A stretch of DNA of 36,121 bases from Acidimicrobiales bacterium. Its GTDB lineage: Bacteria; Actinomycetota; Acidimicrobiia; Acidimicrobiales; Ilumatobacteraceae. The stretch covers positions 1 through 36,121 of the forward strand of contig JAOBWO010000211.1 of assembly GCA_025463415.1 (NCBI GenBank). Reading direction: 5' to 3'. Of the stretch, positions 16,073-23,478 are shown piece after piece; within the stretch, counting starts at the first letter, position 1; each line of letters opens with the position of its first letter. The notes under the pieces were generated by a model. The model was given only the letters and a program-made list of their open reading frames with translations, was not told the DNA's origin and did not search any database. The position numbers and the translations under genes were made by a program.

Positions 16073-16852
16073 TCAGAACCCGCCGGAAATGGTGGCGGCC
16101 ACGCCGCCCGATGTCGTCACGACGGTCCAGGTGTCACCCGCCGTTGGGTGCAGCGACGTGGTGCCGTCGGTCTGCGCGTCGATCGTCCACGAACCGGGGG
16201 CGATCGTCTGGCCGGCCGCAAGGGTGTAGACGAAGGTGACGACGCCGTTCGACGTGTCGTTGGTGAGGTCGACGGTGCCCGCGTCGAAGTCGGTGTACTG
16301 GCCGTGGTAGGTGACGCCGGTGGTCTGGGCGATGTTGATCGTGACGGTCATCGCGGTGATCGGCGCGGCGTTGGTGAGCGTGATGATGCTCTCGCCGTAG
16401 TACGCCTGGCCGTAGTCGGACCGTGCCGTGGCAGTCACGGTGTTGCCCACCGCCACCGTGGACGCAGTCGACGTCGTGGTCGCCGGGCCGTTGTTGCAGG
16501 AGAAGGTCGGTGGCGACGTGGTCGACATCGTCAACGTCCACTGCGGAGTCGAGAGGGTGTTCGCTGCCACCGTCGCGCCGGGCGGTGCGCTCATCGCCGG
16601 GATCGTGCCCGACTGGGTCAGCTCCAGGAATGAGGCCGGATAGCGCGCTGTGGTGACGAGGAAGGTGTTGGTTGCCGTGCGTGCCGCATCGGAGGACGCC
16701 GAGCAGGTTGCCGACGCAGCGTCGTTGGTCAGTGAGCCGACGCCGACCGCGACCACTGCGGCCAGCACACCGACGACCGTGACCGCGATGAGGATCTCGA
16801 CGATCGTGAAGCCGTGCCCGCGCCGAGCGCGTGTCGTCGGTCGTTCGTGCAT
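16073..16852 (-). CDS. Type IV pilin-like prepilin with a beta-sandwich C-terminal domain
   Basis: A 259-aa protein. It has a prepilin signal: a short basic leader ending in RRGHG, then the N-methylation motif FTIVEILIAV with Gly before Phe and Glu at position 5 of the mature protein, and a hydrophobic helix to about residue 40. The rest is Thr/Ala-rich and beta-stranded. The segment from about 165 to the end (YGQAYYGESIITLTN ... GSWTIDAQTDG ... DTWTV) resembles carbohydrate-binding or fibronectin-like beta sandwiches, which would be unusual for a pilin. That is inference. The ATG at 16852 has a good ribosome binding site (AGGAAGGA). It lies 116 nt after the GT-C glycosyltransferase. No prepilin peptidase or ATPase is in the window. 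Confidence 0.85.
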   Translation of the reverse strand: MHERPTTRARRGHGFTIVEILIAVTVVGVLAAVVAVGVGSLTNDAASATCSASSDAARTATNTFLVTTARYPASFLELTQSGTIPAMSAPPGATVAANTLSTPQWTLTMSTTSPPTFSCNNGPATTTSTASTVAVGNTVTATARSDYGQAYYGESIITLTNAAPITAMTVTINIAQTTGVTYHGQYTDFDAGTVDLTNDTSNGVVTFVYTLAAGQTIAPGSWTIDAQTDGTTSLHPTAGDTWTVVTTSGGVAATISGGF

Positions 16853-16873
16853 CGGTCGTCCTTCCTGTCTCTT

Positions 16874-16891
16874 CGAGCCGCCGCCGGCTCG
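16874..16891. promoter_or_regulatory. Hairpin in the leader of the pilin-like gene
   Basis: CGAGCCG (16874-16880) pairs with CGGCTCG (16885-16891) around a 4-nt loop, 22 nt before the pilin start codon. It could be an RNA stem in the 5' leader or the terminator of the upstream glycosyltransferase gene. Confidence 0.35.
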
Positions 16892-16968
16892 GCGCCAAGA
16901 TGGTGCGTCAGAGCTATCGGCACGACCAGCCCGCAACTCAACCTGTCTGACGACGCGCCGTGAACGCG

Positions 16969-18456
16969 TCAGGGCTTCGCCGCGACGGCGAGCGTGCTGC
17001 GTTCCAGCACTGCGATCCCGCTGACGATCGCGACCTGCCGGTACGAGCGGCGGATGATGCCGGACACTCGGCCGGATCGATCGCACGAGAGAGGCGCCTG
17101 GTACTCCGCGACATAGGTCGGCGCACGAGCCGGATCGTCGAGGTAGTCGACGAGGCGGTTCTGCGCGTTGGCACCATCGTGGACCTCCAGGAGCCACAGG
17201 AACGGGTACCCGGGATCCTGTCGCGCGTCCGCGTACACGCCAGCGCTCGCGCACAGCGCGTACAGGGTCTGGCCGGCCGTGTGGTGTTTCTCGAACCACT
17301 GCGCGACCCGTTGGTCCTGGCTCGCTCGCGGATCCGACGCGGCGCGGACGAGCAGGTGCGCGGAGTCACCGGCGTACACCCACGCGGTGATGATCAAGCA
17401 CGGCGCGAGCACCGCGGCGAGCACGGGGTACCGCGGTCGCGGCAGTTCGGCCAAGCCGACCGCGGCCAGCGCCGACAGCGGGGCGACGAGCAGCAGCCAG
17501 TAGTGGCGCCAGAAGCCCCCGCCGATGAGGAAAGCGATCGCCGACGCTGCGACCCAGAACACGAGCAGCACCGGGCCGGCGGAGAGGTCGGCGAACTGGG
17601 CGCGGACGCGGCGCATGACGCTCGTTGCGCCGAGCACGGCCAGCAACGCTGCAGCGCCGAGCACGACGCCTGCGTACCGCGCGGTGGCCTCGAGGTTCGA
17701 CCATTCGGCGGCCGCGAACGCGCTCTGCGTCTGCAGCCGGTAGCCCACGACTGCCGCCCACCACCGCGCCCAACCGGTCAGCGCACCGTGCACGGCCAGC
17801 ACTGCGACGACCACTGCGACGCCGCCACCGGTGGCGACGAGCGCTCGCCAAGCCGCCCGTCGACTCTGCCTGGAGCCGACCACCAGCAGACCCAGCCACA
17901 CTCCCATGGTCAGCAGACCATCGAACCCGGACTGCTTCAACGACAACGCAAGACCGGCCAGCAGACCCGAAGCAAAGAACCACCGGTTCCTCCGCGCCTT
18001 CGTCGGAGCCAGCACGCCAATGGCGAGTCCGACAGCAGCGACCGCACCACTGAGCAGCTCGGCGTTCGCCGCGTAGCCCTCCAGCACCGGCGCAGCGGAC
18101 GCCACCGCGCAGATCACGGCCGCGTTGCGCGCCGCCATGTGCCCGGCGAGCTCGCGGACGATGATCGCGGTCGCGATCACGAGAAGGGAACCGAACAGCA
18201 TGGCCATCAGCCGGATGGAGCCGATGTTGCCCCCGGACATCCAATCCCAGAAGCGGAACAGGACGAGGAGTCCCTGAGGCCGGTCGAGGAACACGTCGCG
18301 GTAGAGCACAGCACCGTGCGCCCAGCCGCGTGCCACTGCGAGGTAGCCACCTTCGTCGACCGTCACCGGCGACCACAGCATCCGCAGCCGGATCAACATC
18401 GACAGCGCGACTGCGATGCCGGTCACTCGCCAGGTGCGCGCTCGCTCGGTGGTCAT
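16969..18456 (-). CDS. GT-C type membrane glycosyltransferase (ArnT/PMT-like)
   Basis: A 495-aa integral membrane protein with about ten to twelve hydrophobic segments, of the glycosyltransferase 39/ArnT-like superfamily. These use polyprenyl-phosphate sugars to glycosylate lipids or proteins outside the membrane. The first external loop carries the catalytic acidic motif VDEGGY (Asp34-Glu35), followed by YRDVFLDRPQG, the equivalent of the family's DKPP loop. The last ~110 residues are soluble. The ATG at 18456 overlaps the TGA of the upstream GT2 gene (ATGA), which fixes the start and shows translational coupling. The GT2 enzyme could supply its polyprenyl-phosphate sugar. The acceptor is unknown, and the pilin-like protein downstream is one possibility. 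Confidence 0.88.
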   Translation of the reverse strand: MTTERARTWRVTGIAVALSMLIRLRMLWSPVTVDEGGYLAVARGWAHGAVLYRDVFLDRPQGLLVLFRFWDWMSGGNIGSIRLMAMLFGSLLVIATAIIVRELAGHMAARNAAVICAVASAAPVLEGYAANAELLSGAVAAVGLAIGVLAPTKARRNRWFFASGLLAGLALSLKQSGFDGLLTMGVWLGLLVVGSRQSRRAAWRALVATGGGVAVVVAVLAVHGALTGWARWWAAVVGYRLQTQSAFAAAEWSNLEATARYAGVVLGAAALLAVLGATSVMRRVRAQFADLSAGPVLLVFWVAASAIAFLIGGGFWRHYWLLLVAPLSALAAVGLAELPRPRYPVLAAVLAPCLIITAWVYAGDSAHLLVRAASDPRASQDQRVAQWFEKHHTAGQTLYALCASAGVYADARQDPGYPFLWLLEVHDGANAQNRLVDYLDDPARAPTYVAEYQAPLSCDRSGRVSGIIRRSYRQVAIVSGIAVLERSTLAVAAKP

Positions 18457-19205
18457 CGTCGGATGACAGTTGTCCACCACAGCGACCACAACTGACGCGC
18501 TGTGCGCATGAGCGACGGCAAGCGGAAGAACTGCGAACGACCGGACGGGCGTGGGTAGTGGTGCACCGGCACTTCGACCAAGCGGGCGCCCGACTCGGTG
18601 AAGCGGCGCATCATCTCCACGCAGATCACCCCGCTCGTGGACATCAGCATGTCGTCGGCGATCAGCGAACGCCGGAACATCCGGAAGTCGCAGTCGGTGT
18701 CCCGGCCGGGCAAGGCGAACATGCGCTTGACGAGGTGGTGGTAGGCACGGCCGATCACCTTGCGGGTCATTGAGTCGCCGCGGCCGAGCTTGTAGCCCTG
18801 GATGACATCGATGTCCTCGGTCGCCAGCGGCACAAGCCGCGCGGCCTCGAGCGCGTCGTACTGACCGTCACCGTCGGTGTAGAAGATCCAGTCATTGCGA
18901 GCAGCGGTGAACCCGCTGATGAGTGCGCCGCCGTAGCCACGGTTGGCCGGGTGATGGATCACGCGCAGCCACGACCTGGTTGCTGCGAGGGCGTCGAGCA
19001 CTTCGCGCGAGCCATCGGACGAGCCGTCGTTGACGACGATCACCTCGATGTCGGTGACCAACGGAGCGAGCGCCTCGTGCACGTCGTCGACCAGCCGACC
19101 GATCGTCGTCGCATCGTTGTAGCAGGGAAAGAACGCCGACACACTCGGCGCCGTCGGGCGCGCCTGTGGCTCAACGACGGGAGCGATCGTCGAGTCGAGA
19201 GTCAT
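18453..19205 (-). CDS. GT2 glycosyltransferase, polyprenyl-phosphate sugar synthase-like
   Basis: A 250-aa GT-A fold enzyme of the Dpm1-like GT2 group, which moves a sugar from a nucleotide donor to polyprenyl phosphate at the cytosolic membrane face. The motifs are FFPCYNDATTIGRLVD at 25-40, the nucleotide-binding VNDGSSDGS at 58-66, the metal-binding Asp111-Gly-Asp113 in YTDGDGQYD, and DCDFRMF with VEVPVHHYPRPSGRS near the end. There is no C-terminal membrane anchor, unlike many bacterial homologues. It starts 2 nt after the stop of a 43-aa ORF and overlaps the GT-C gene by 4 nt, so the three form one translational unit. Confidence 0.9.
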   Translation of the reverse strand: MTLDSTIAPVVEPQARPTAPSVSAFFPCYNDATTIGRLVDDVHEALAPLVTDIEVIVVNDGSSDGSREVLDALAATRSWLRVIHHPANRGYGGALISGFTAARNDWIFYTDGDGQYDALEAARLVPLATEDIDVIQGYKLGRGDSMTRKVIGRAYHHLVKRMFALPGRDTDCDFRMFRRSLIADDMLMSTSGVICVEMMRRFTESGARLVEVPVHHYPRPSGRSQFFRLPSLMRTARQLWSLWWTTVIRR

Positions 19206-19207
19206 CG

Positions 19208-19339
19208 TCAGAGGCGGACCGAGAAGGCGAAGAACTTGGCCGCAGTCAGCGTCTTCACGAGCGCCTTGGCCGCGGTCCTGGTGAGGCCGGTCGCCTCGAT
19301 GCGGTAGCGACGTCGCAACGTCGTGGTGGGAGCAGGCAT
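19208..19339 (-). CDS. 43-aa basic small protein leading the glycosyltransferase operon
   Basis: A small ORF of 43 residues starts at the ATG at 19339 with one of the best ribosome binding sites in the window (AAGGAGGG, about 4-6 nt upstream). It stops 2 nt before the GT2 start codon. The predicted product is basic (Arg/Lys 9 of 43), Thr/Ala-rich, with an RRRYR patch and an amphipathic C-terminal helix, and has no Cys or acidic cluster. The tight spacing suggests it is translated and hands ribosomes to the GT2 gene. It may be a small partner of the transferases or a leader peptide. No known family is recognised. Confidence 0.65.
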   Translation of the reverse strand: MPAPTTTLRRRYRIEATGLTRTAAKALVKTLTAAKFFAFSVRL

Positions 19340-19379
19340 GGCCCTCCTTCGGGTCGAGCCCGATCGTGCCCCGACTCCG

Positions 19380-19397
19380 ATGAGACGGAGATGAGAA
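19380..19397. promoter_or_regulatory. Direct repeat ATGAGA-N5-ATGAGA, possible response-regulator site
   Basis: ATGAGA occurs at 19380-19385 and again at 19391-19396, an 11-bp period. This is the spacing used by OmpR/PhoB-type regulators. It lies between the histidine kinase stop codon and the small ORF, where the promoter of the glycosyltransferase operon should be. Confidence 0.3.
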
Positions 19398-19405
19398 CTC
19401 GCCCG

Positions 19406-20749
19406 TCAGCGGGCCGGCAGGGTCACCGTCACCACGGCACCGCCGTAGGGCGGTCCGTTGGACGCGGCAATCGCTCCGTGCTGCAGCTCGATCAGCGCCG
19501 ACACGATCGCCAGCCCGAGGCCCGCGCCGCTGCTGCGCCGGCGCGAGGGGTCGGCTTGAGTGAATCGGTCGAAGGCCGTATCGAGGAACGCCTCGGGAAA
19601 GCCGGGTCCGTCGTCGCCGACCGAGATCGTCACTGCGTCGGCGATCGCGGCGATCTCGATCAGCACCCTTGAGTCCGCGTGGCGGCGGGCGTTGGCCAAC
19701 AGGTTGCCGACGATCTGTTCGAGTCGTTGGCGATGGCCGCGCACAGTGCCATGGCCGACGATCTGGACGCTGATCATGGCGCCGATGTCGAGTCGCTCGA
19801 GCCGACCTGCGACCGACTCCACCAACGGTGCCAGGTCGATCGACTCGACGGGCCGCTGCGAGTCGTCCACACCGCTGCGGGCCAGCACGAGCAGTCCCTC
19901 GGCCATGTCGGCCAGCCGCACGGCCTCCTCGAGCGCGCTCACGACGGCCCCGCGGAGCTCCTCGACGTCGTGGCTCGCCGATGCCAGCTCCAACTCCCCG
20001 CGCAGGATCGCGATCGGTGTGCGCAGCTCGTGGCTGGCATCGTCGACAAACGCGCGCTCACGCTCGAACGACTCGCCCAGCCGGTCCAGCATCGCGTTCA
20101 GCGTGCGCGACAGTTGGGCCAGCTCCGTCGTTGCCGGCTCCGGAAGTCGTCGCCCCACATCGATCCGGCTGATCTCCTCGGCCTCGCGGCTGATCCTGCG
20201 AACCGGCCGCAACGCCGCGGTGACCACGAACCACGCCCCAAGGCCGAGCAACAGCACGAGCAGCGGCCCGCCGACCGCCAGGGTGGTGAGCAGGCGCTGG
20301 CGTGCCTCGACCAGCGTCTCCAGTGGGATGCCCGTCACCACCACGAGGTTGTGTCCGCCGACGCTCTCCGGCTGCGCGATCAACCGCGCCTCCGCGCCGA
20401 GCCCAGCGACAGTCCGATCGACAGAGACGACTGACGTCGCGGCCCGGGCCAACTCAGCTGCGGACAAGACGGCCGCCGGCTTGCGGATCGTCGAGGACGC
20501 CGTGATCACCGTGCCCGTTCGGGTGAGCACCACCGCGAACCCGTTCTCCTCGCCGATCGACGGCTGAGCCAGGTCGAGCGTCGCGGCGATGTCGTCGGCG
20601 CGCTCGGTCAGCCGGTCGTTGACGGATCGATCGAGCTGGGCGCTGAGGGTCACGTAGATGGCCGTGCTCGCGCCACCGATGACGACCGCGAGACCCACTA
20701 CGAACAGTGCGACGAGGCGACCGCGCAGTGAGCCCAGGGGGAACGCCAT
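19406..20749 (-). CDS. Two-component sensor histidine kinase (HAMP-HisKA-HATPase)
   Basis: A 447-aa membrane kinase. Membrane helices at about 10-34 and 153-178 enclose a ~115-residue external sensor domain without a recognisable fold. A HAMP region (about 179-232) is followed by the HisKA dimerisation helix with the phosphorylated His240 (FVDDASHELRTPIA). The ATP-binding domain has the N box with Asn349/Asn353 (QIVGNLLANARRH), the G1 box DDGPGF (379-384), and the G2 box GAGLGL (408-413). All catalytic residues are present. It starts 6 nt after the response regulator stop, so the pair is an operon. The signal is unknown. Confidence 0.93.
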   Translation of the reverse strand: MAFPLGSLRGRLVALFVVGLAVVIGGASTAIYVTLSAQLDRSVNDRLTERADDIAATLDLAQPSIGEENGFAVVLTRTGTVITASSTIRKPAAVLSAAELARAATSVVSVDRTVAGLGAEARLIAQPESVGGHNLVVVTGIPLETLVEARQRLLTTLAVGGPLLVLLLGLGAWFVVTAALRPVRRISREAEEISRIDVGRRLPEPATTELAQLSRTLNAMLDRLGESFERERAFVDDASHELRTPIAILRGELELASASHDVEELRGAVVSALEEAVRLADMAEGLLVLARSGVDDSQRPVESIDLAPLVESVAGRLERLDIGAMISVQIVGHGTVRGHRQRLEQIVGNLLANARRHADSRVLIEIAAIADAVTISVGDDGPGFPEAFLDTAFDRFTQADPSRRRSSGAGLGLAIVSALIELQHGAIAASNGPPYGGAVVTVTLPAR

Positions 20750-20755
20750 TTGCGC

Positions 20756-21436
20756 TCAGGCCGTGACCGGCATTGCCAGCCGGTAACCGACCCCGACGAC
20801 CGTCTGGAGGTCGTTCGTGCCGAACGGCCGGTCGATGCGGTCGCGCAGGTAGTGCACGTACACGTCCACCACGTTGGAGGTTCCGTCGTAGGCGAAGTCC
20901 CACACGTGCTCGATGATGTCGCTCCTGCTCAGTGCCTCGCCCGGGTGGCGCATGAAGTGCTGGAGCAGTGCGAACTCCTTCGGCGACAGCTCGATCCCCG
21001 TGCCGTCGCGGCTGACCTGGTGAGTGGCCGGATCGAGACGGAGCCCGCCGACGCTCAAGACCACTGGACGCACCGCCGGCTCGCGACGCGTGATCGCCCG
21101 CAGGCGCGCCAGCAGCTCCACCAACGAGAACGGCTTGGTCAAGTAGTCGTCTGCGCCGGCGTCCAGACCCGCCACACGGTCGGCGACGGCGTCACGTGCG
21201 GTCAACATCAGGATGGGCACCCAGCATTCGGTCCCGCGCAGCCGCCGGCAGACCTCGAATCCGTCCGGCGCCGGGATCATCGCGTCCAGGACGATGGCAT
21301 CGAACGCAACCGAACCGGCGAACCACAGCGCCTCGTTGCCGTCCCCTGCAACGTCGACCGCGTGTCCGTCGCGCTGCAACGCGCGGCGCAGCACGTCCGC
21401 CATCTTCGGTTCGTCCTCGACCACGAGCACTCGCAT
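20756..21436 (-). CDS. OmpR/PhoB-family response regulator
   Basis: A 226-aa response regulator. The receiver domain (1-115) has the acidic pocket EDE (7-9), the phosphoacceptor Asp51 (VLDAMIPAPDGFE), the switch Thr78 (MLTAR) and Lys100 (LTKPFS). A winged-helix DNA-binding domain follows (about 128-222), with SPKEFALLQHFMRHPGEALSR and the recognition-helix segment TSNVVDVYVHYLRDRID. The ATG at 21436 has GGGAG as ribosome binding site. It forms an operon with the histidine kinase downstream. The gap to divergent ribF holds several TGACAT elements that are good candidates for its binding sites. Confidence 0.93.
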   Translation of the reverse strand: MRVLVVEDEPKMADVLRRALQRDGHAVDVAGDGNEALWFAGSVAFDAIVLDAMIPAPDGFEVCRRLRGTECWVPILMLTARDAVADRVAGLDAGADDYLTKPFSLVELLARLRAITRREPAVRPVVLSVGGLRLDPATHQVSRDGTGIELSPKEFALLQHFMRHPGEALSRSDIIEHVWDFAYDGTSNVVDVYVHYLRDRIDRPFGTNDLQTVVGVGYRLAMPVTA

Positions 21437-21527
21437 CCAGCTCCCATCGGAGAGCCGTCATCTCACCACAGTCCGCCGATCGGTTGCGGTCAGCTCACGC
21501 CGAGGGGCGCCGCGACGGAGGCACGAG

Positions 21528-21586
21528 ATGTCATCGCTCCGATGACATTCGGTGACATCGTGCGGGTTCTCACACGTGACATCGTG
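21528..21586. promoter_or_regulatory. Cluster of TGACAT elements between the response regulator and ribF
   Basis: A perfect 9-bp inverted repeat, ATGTCATCG-CTC-CGATGACAT (21528-21548), is followed by direct copies of GTGACATCG at 21552-21560 and 21576-21584. TGACAT therefore starts at 21543, 21553 and 21577, with the first two exactly 10 bp apart, typical of OmpR-type tandem sites. The cluster lies upstream of the ribF -10 box and about 90-150 bp upstream of the response regulator gene. Confidence 0.55.
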
Positions 21587-21608
21587 GCTCGTGGGACGGA
21601 CCGTTGGG

Positions 21609-21614
21609 TACGTT
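21609..21614 (+). promoter_or_regulatory. -10 box of ribF
   Basis: TACGTT ends exactly 6 nt before the GTG at 21621. There is no Shine-Dalgarno sequence. Confidence 0.45.
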
Positions 21615-21620
21615 GGCGGC

Positions 21621-22508
21621 GTGCGCATTCGATCTGGCCGCGGGAGCCAACGCTCGGTCGTCGTGCTCGGCGAGTTCGACGGGTTTCACCTCGGTCATCG
21701 CCACCTCGTGCAGGCGGCCGTTGACGTTGTGCGGCGCGACCATCTGCCGTTGGCAGCAGTCGTGCTCACCGACTCGGGGTCGACGGACCAACTGCTCGAT
21801 GTCGAGGAGCGATGCTGGACGCTGCTCGCCTCCGGCGCCGCAAGTGCCTTCGCGATCACCAACGATCCACGCGCGGCCGGCGAGCGCGCCACGACGCTGG
21901 TCGACGAGATCATCGAGCGTCTCCACCCCGCCGTCGTCGTGCTGGCGTGTCTGCCCGACATCTCGGAGCCCGCGCGCCATCCCGATCTTCGCGCCGCGCT
22001 GCGTGGACGGTCCATCGACATCATCGAGGTCGAACGGCTGACCGACCCCGACGGCTCACCCATCACCTCTGCCCGGATCCGCGATGCACTTCGGACGGGA
22101 CAGGTCGCCGCAGCCAATGACTGGCTGGGCCGGCCGTTCACGCTCGGCGGCACGGTGGTGCACGGCAGCGGACTCGGTCACACCATCGGGTTCCCGACGG
22201 CCAACCTCTCGCTCACACCGACGAGGCTGGTGCCGATGCGCGGCGTGTACGCGGCGTTCGTCGATCTGGAGGACGGCACACGTCATCGTGCGGCGGTCAA
22301 CATCGGTGTGCGCCCGACGGTCGAGGCCGACGGCCAGCTCCTCGTCGAAGCGCACCTGCTCGACTTCGACGCAGACCTCTACGACACGCACATCGCGGTC
22401 GTGTTCCGCCGCTGGCTGCGCCACGAGCAACGCTTCGATTCACTCGACGCCCTCGTCCAGCAGCTCGGCGACGACACCCGCCGGGCCGCCATCGTTCTGC
22501 GGCACTGA
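21621..22508 (+). CDS. ribF: Bifunctional riboflavin kinase / FAD synthetase RibF
   Basis: A 295-aa enzyme that phosphorylates riboflavin to FMN and adenylates FMN to FAD. The N-terminal nucleotidyltransferase domain carries GEFDGFHLGHRHL (17-29), the GxFDGxHxGH signature, and ITSARIRDALRTGQV, the counterpart of the family's SSTRIR motif. The C-terminal kinase domain has GGTVVHGSGLGHTIGFPTANL with the Mg-binding PTAN motif, then RGVYAAFV and AAVNIGVRPTV, ending in the usual WLRHEQRFDSLDALVQQL. The GTG at 21621 is set by the conserved beginning and the -10 box. The ATP domain is a little shorter and more divergent than usual, but both sites look intact. It is divergent from the two-component genes. 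Confidence 0.92.
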   Translation: MRIRSGRGSQRSVVVLGEFDGFHLGHRHLVQAAVDVVRRDHLPLAAVVLTDSGSTDQLLDVEERCWTLLASGAASAFAITNDPRAAGERATTLVDEIIERLHPAVVVLACLPDISEPARHPDLRAALRGRSIDIIEVERLTDPDGSPITSARIRDALRTGQVAAANDWLGRPFTLGGTVVHGSGLGHTIGFPTANLSLTPTRLVPMRGVYAAFVDLEDGTRHRAAVNIGVRPTVEADGQLLVEAHLLDFDADLYDTHIAVVFRRWLRHEQRFDSLDALVQQLGDDTRRAAIVLRH

Positions 22509-22517
22509 GGCCAACTT

Positions 22518-22917
22518 CTACGGCGAGGTGGATGCCGGAACGACTGGAGCTTCGGTGGTCGTGACACCGACCGGCACCGAGATCAGCCCGACCGATCGTC
22601 CGGTCTCGAGGTCGATCACCTGACGAGCGAGGGCCTCGAGCCGGGTCAGCGACTCCGGACTCGGGTCGGTCGTACTGACCCGCACGCTGCGCGGTCGAGG
22701 GTGATCGCGGCGGCGAGACCGAGCAGGCGCTGACGATGATCGATGAAGAGACGGGCGACGTCTGCCTCGACGCACTCGCTCGGGTCGGCGCGCAGCAACG
22801 GATCCAACCGCCCACTCATCGACACCGGCTCAGCCTCCACGAACACGACCTGACAGCCGACATCCCCAAACCGTTCCAGATCTGGAACCCAGTGGTCGCT
22901 GCGGGCAACAGTGTTGT
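22518..22917 (-). pseudogene. Frameshifted remnant of a small gene
   Basis: Two overlapping minus-strand frames read as one protein if a single base is restored near 22690. The upstream part (from an ATG at 22819 or GTG at 22846) reads ADPSECVEADVARLFIDH and continues into an RLLGLAAAI helix. The downstream part reads STTDPSPESLTRLEALA and ends at a TAG at 22518-22520. The frame also stays open and protein-like upstream to about 22917 without a start codon. The ARLFIDHRQRLLGLA segment recalls the first helix of sigma-70 region 2, but this is weak. It could be a decayed gene, a sequencing error in a real gene, or chance. Confidence 0.35.
22873..22888. promoter_or_regulatory. 16-bp perfect palindrome upstream of the sigma factor gene
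   Basis: GTTCCAGATCTGGAAC is a perfect palindrome 29 bp before the sigma factor start codon. A second, shorter one, CAACA-G-TGTTG, lies at 22906-22916, immediately before the start. Their position suits an operator for a dimeric regulator. Confidence 0.45.
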
Positions 22918-23478
22918 GTGAATCGGTTCGACACGAATGCGCCCTCCCAGCGCGACGTCACCGACGCCCGGTCCGAGATCGAGCGGCTCTTCACGGATCA
23001 CGCGAGCGCGATCTTCGGCTACGCATCCCGTCGCCTCGGTCGCGACCTCGGGGGCGATGTGACCGCCGAGGCCTTTGCCATCGCGCTGGAACGATGGGCG
23101 TCGTTCGACCCCACAAGGGGCACGGAGCTGGGCTGGTTGTACGGCATCACCTCGAACCTGATCCGTCGTCACTGGCGCACCGAGGAGCGCCGGCTCCGGG
23201 CGATCGGCGCGTCGGCGACGCGCCCGGACACCTCGACCGATCCGCTGCTCCGCGTCGAGCAGCGCGCCGACGCCGAGGTGCAGCTGGAAACGATCATCGC
23301 GTTGATCACCGACATGGACAGCGACGATCGCGACCTCTTGATGCTGACGGCATGGGAGCACCTCGGTCCTGCGGAGGTGGCCGACGCCCTCGGCATTCCG
23401 GTCGGAACGGTGAAGTCGCGGCTGAGCCGGCTGCGGTCTGCGCTGCGGCGCCAGCGAGAGGAGAACGACGATGAGTGA
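22918..23478 (+). CDS. ECF-type RNA polymerase sigma factor
   Basis: A 186-aa extracytoplasmic-function sigma factor. Region 2 covers about 20-85 (EIERLFTDHASAIFGYASRRLG ... DVTAEAFAIALERWASFDP), with an RGTELGWLYGITSNLIRRHWR segment as region 2.4 and the following linker. Region 4 covers about 125-178, with the helix-turn-helix LGPAEVADALGIPVGTVKSRLSRLR. The start is a GTG at 22918 without a clear ribosome binding site. The stop codon overlaps the start of the next gene by 8 nt, the usual arrangement of an ECF sigma factor and its regulator. Its promoter targets are unknown. Confidence 0.92.
   Translation: MNRFDTNAPSQRDVTDARSEIERLFTDHASAIFGYASRRLGRDLGGDVTAEAFAIALERWASFDPTRGTELGWLYGITSNLIRRHWRTEERRLRAIGASATRPDTSTDPLLRVEQRADAEVQLETIIALITDMDSDDRDLLMLTAWEHLGPAEVADALGIPVGTVKSRLSRLRSALRRQREENDDE

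Noticed and set aside
16853-16968. Cyclic-di-GMP riboswitch in the leader of the pilin-like gene
   Set aside because: Only a simple 7-bp hairpin is present. The conserved GCAC/GCAAACC and receptor elements of the known classes are not seen.
18470-18480. Further DnaA box (TTGTCCACC) at the end of the GT2 gene
   Set aside because: It has one mismatch, stands alone and lies within a coding overlap, so it is expected by chance.
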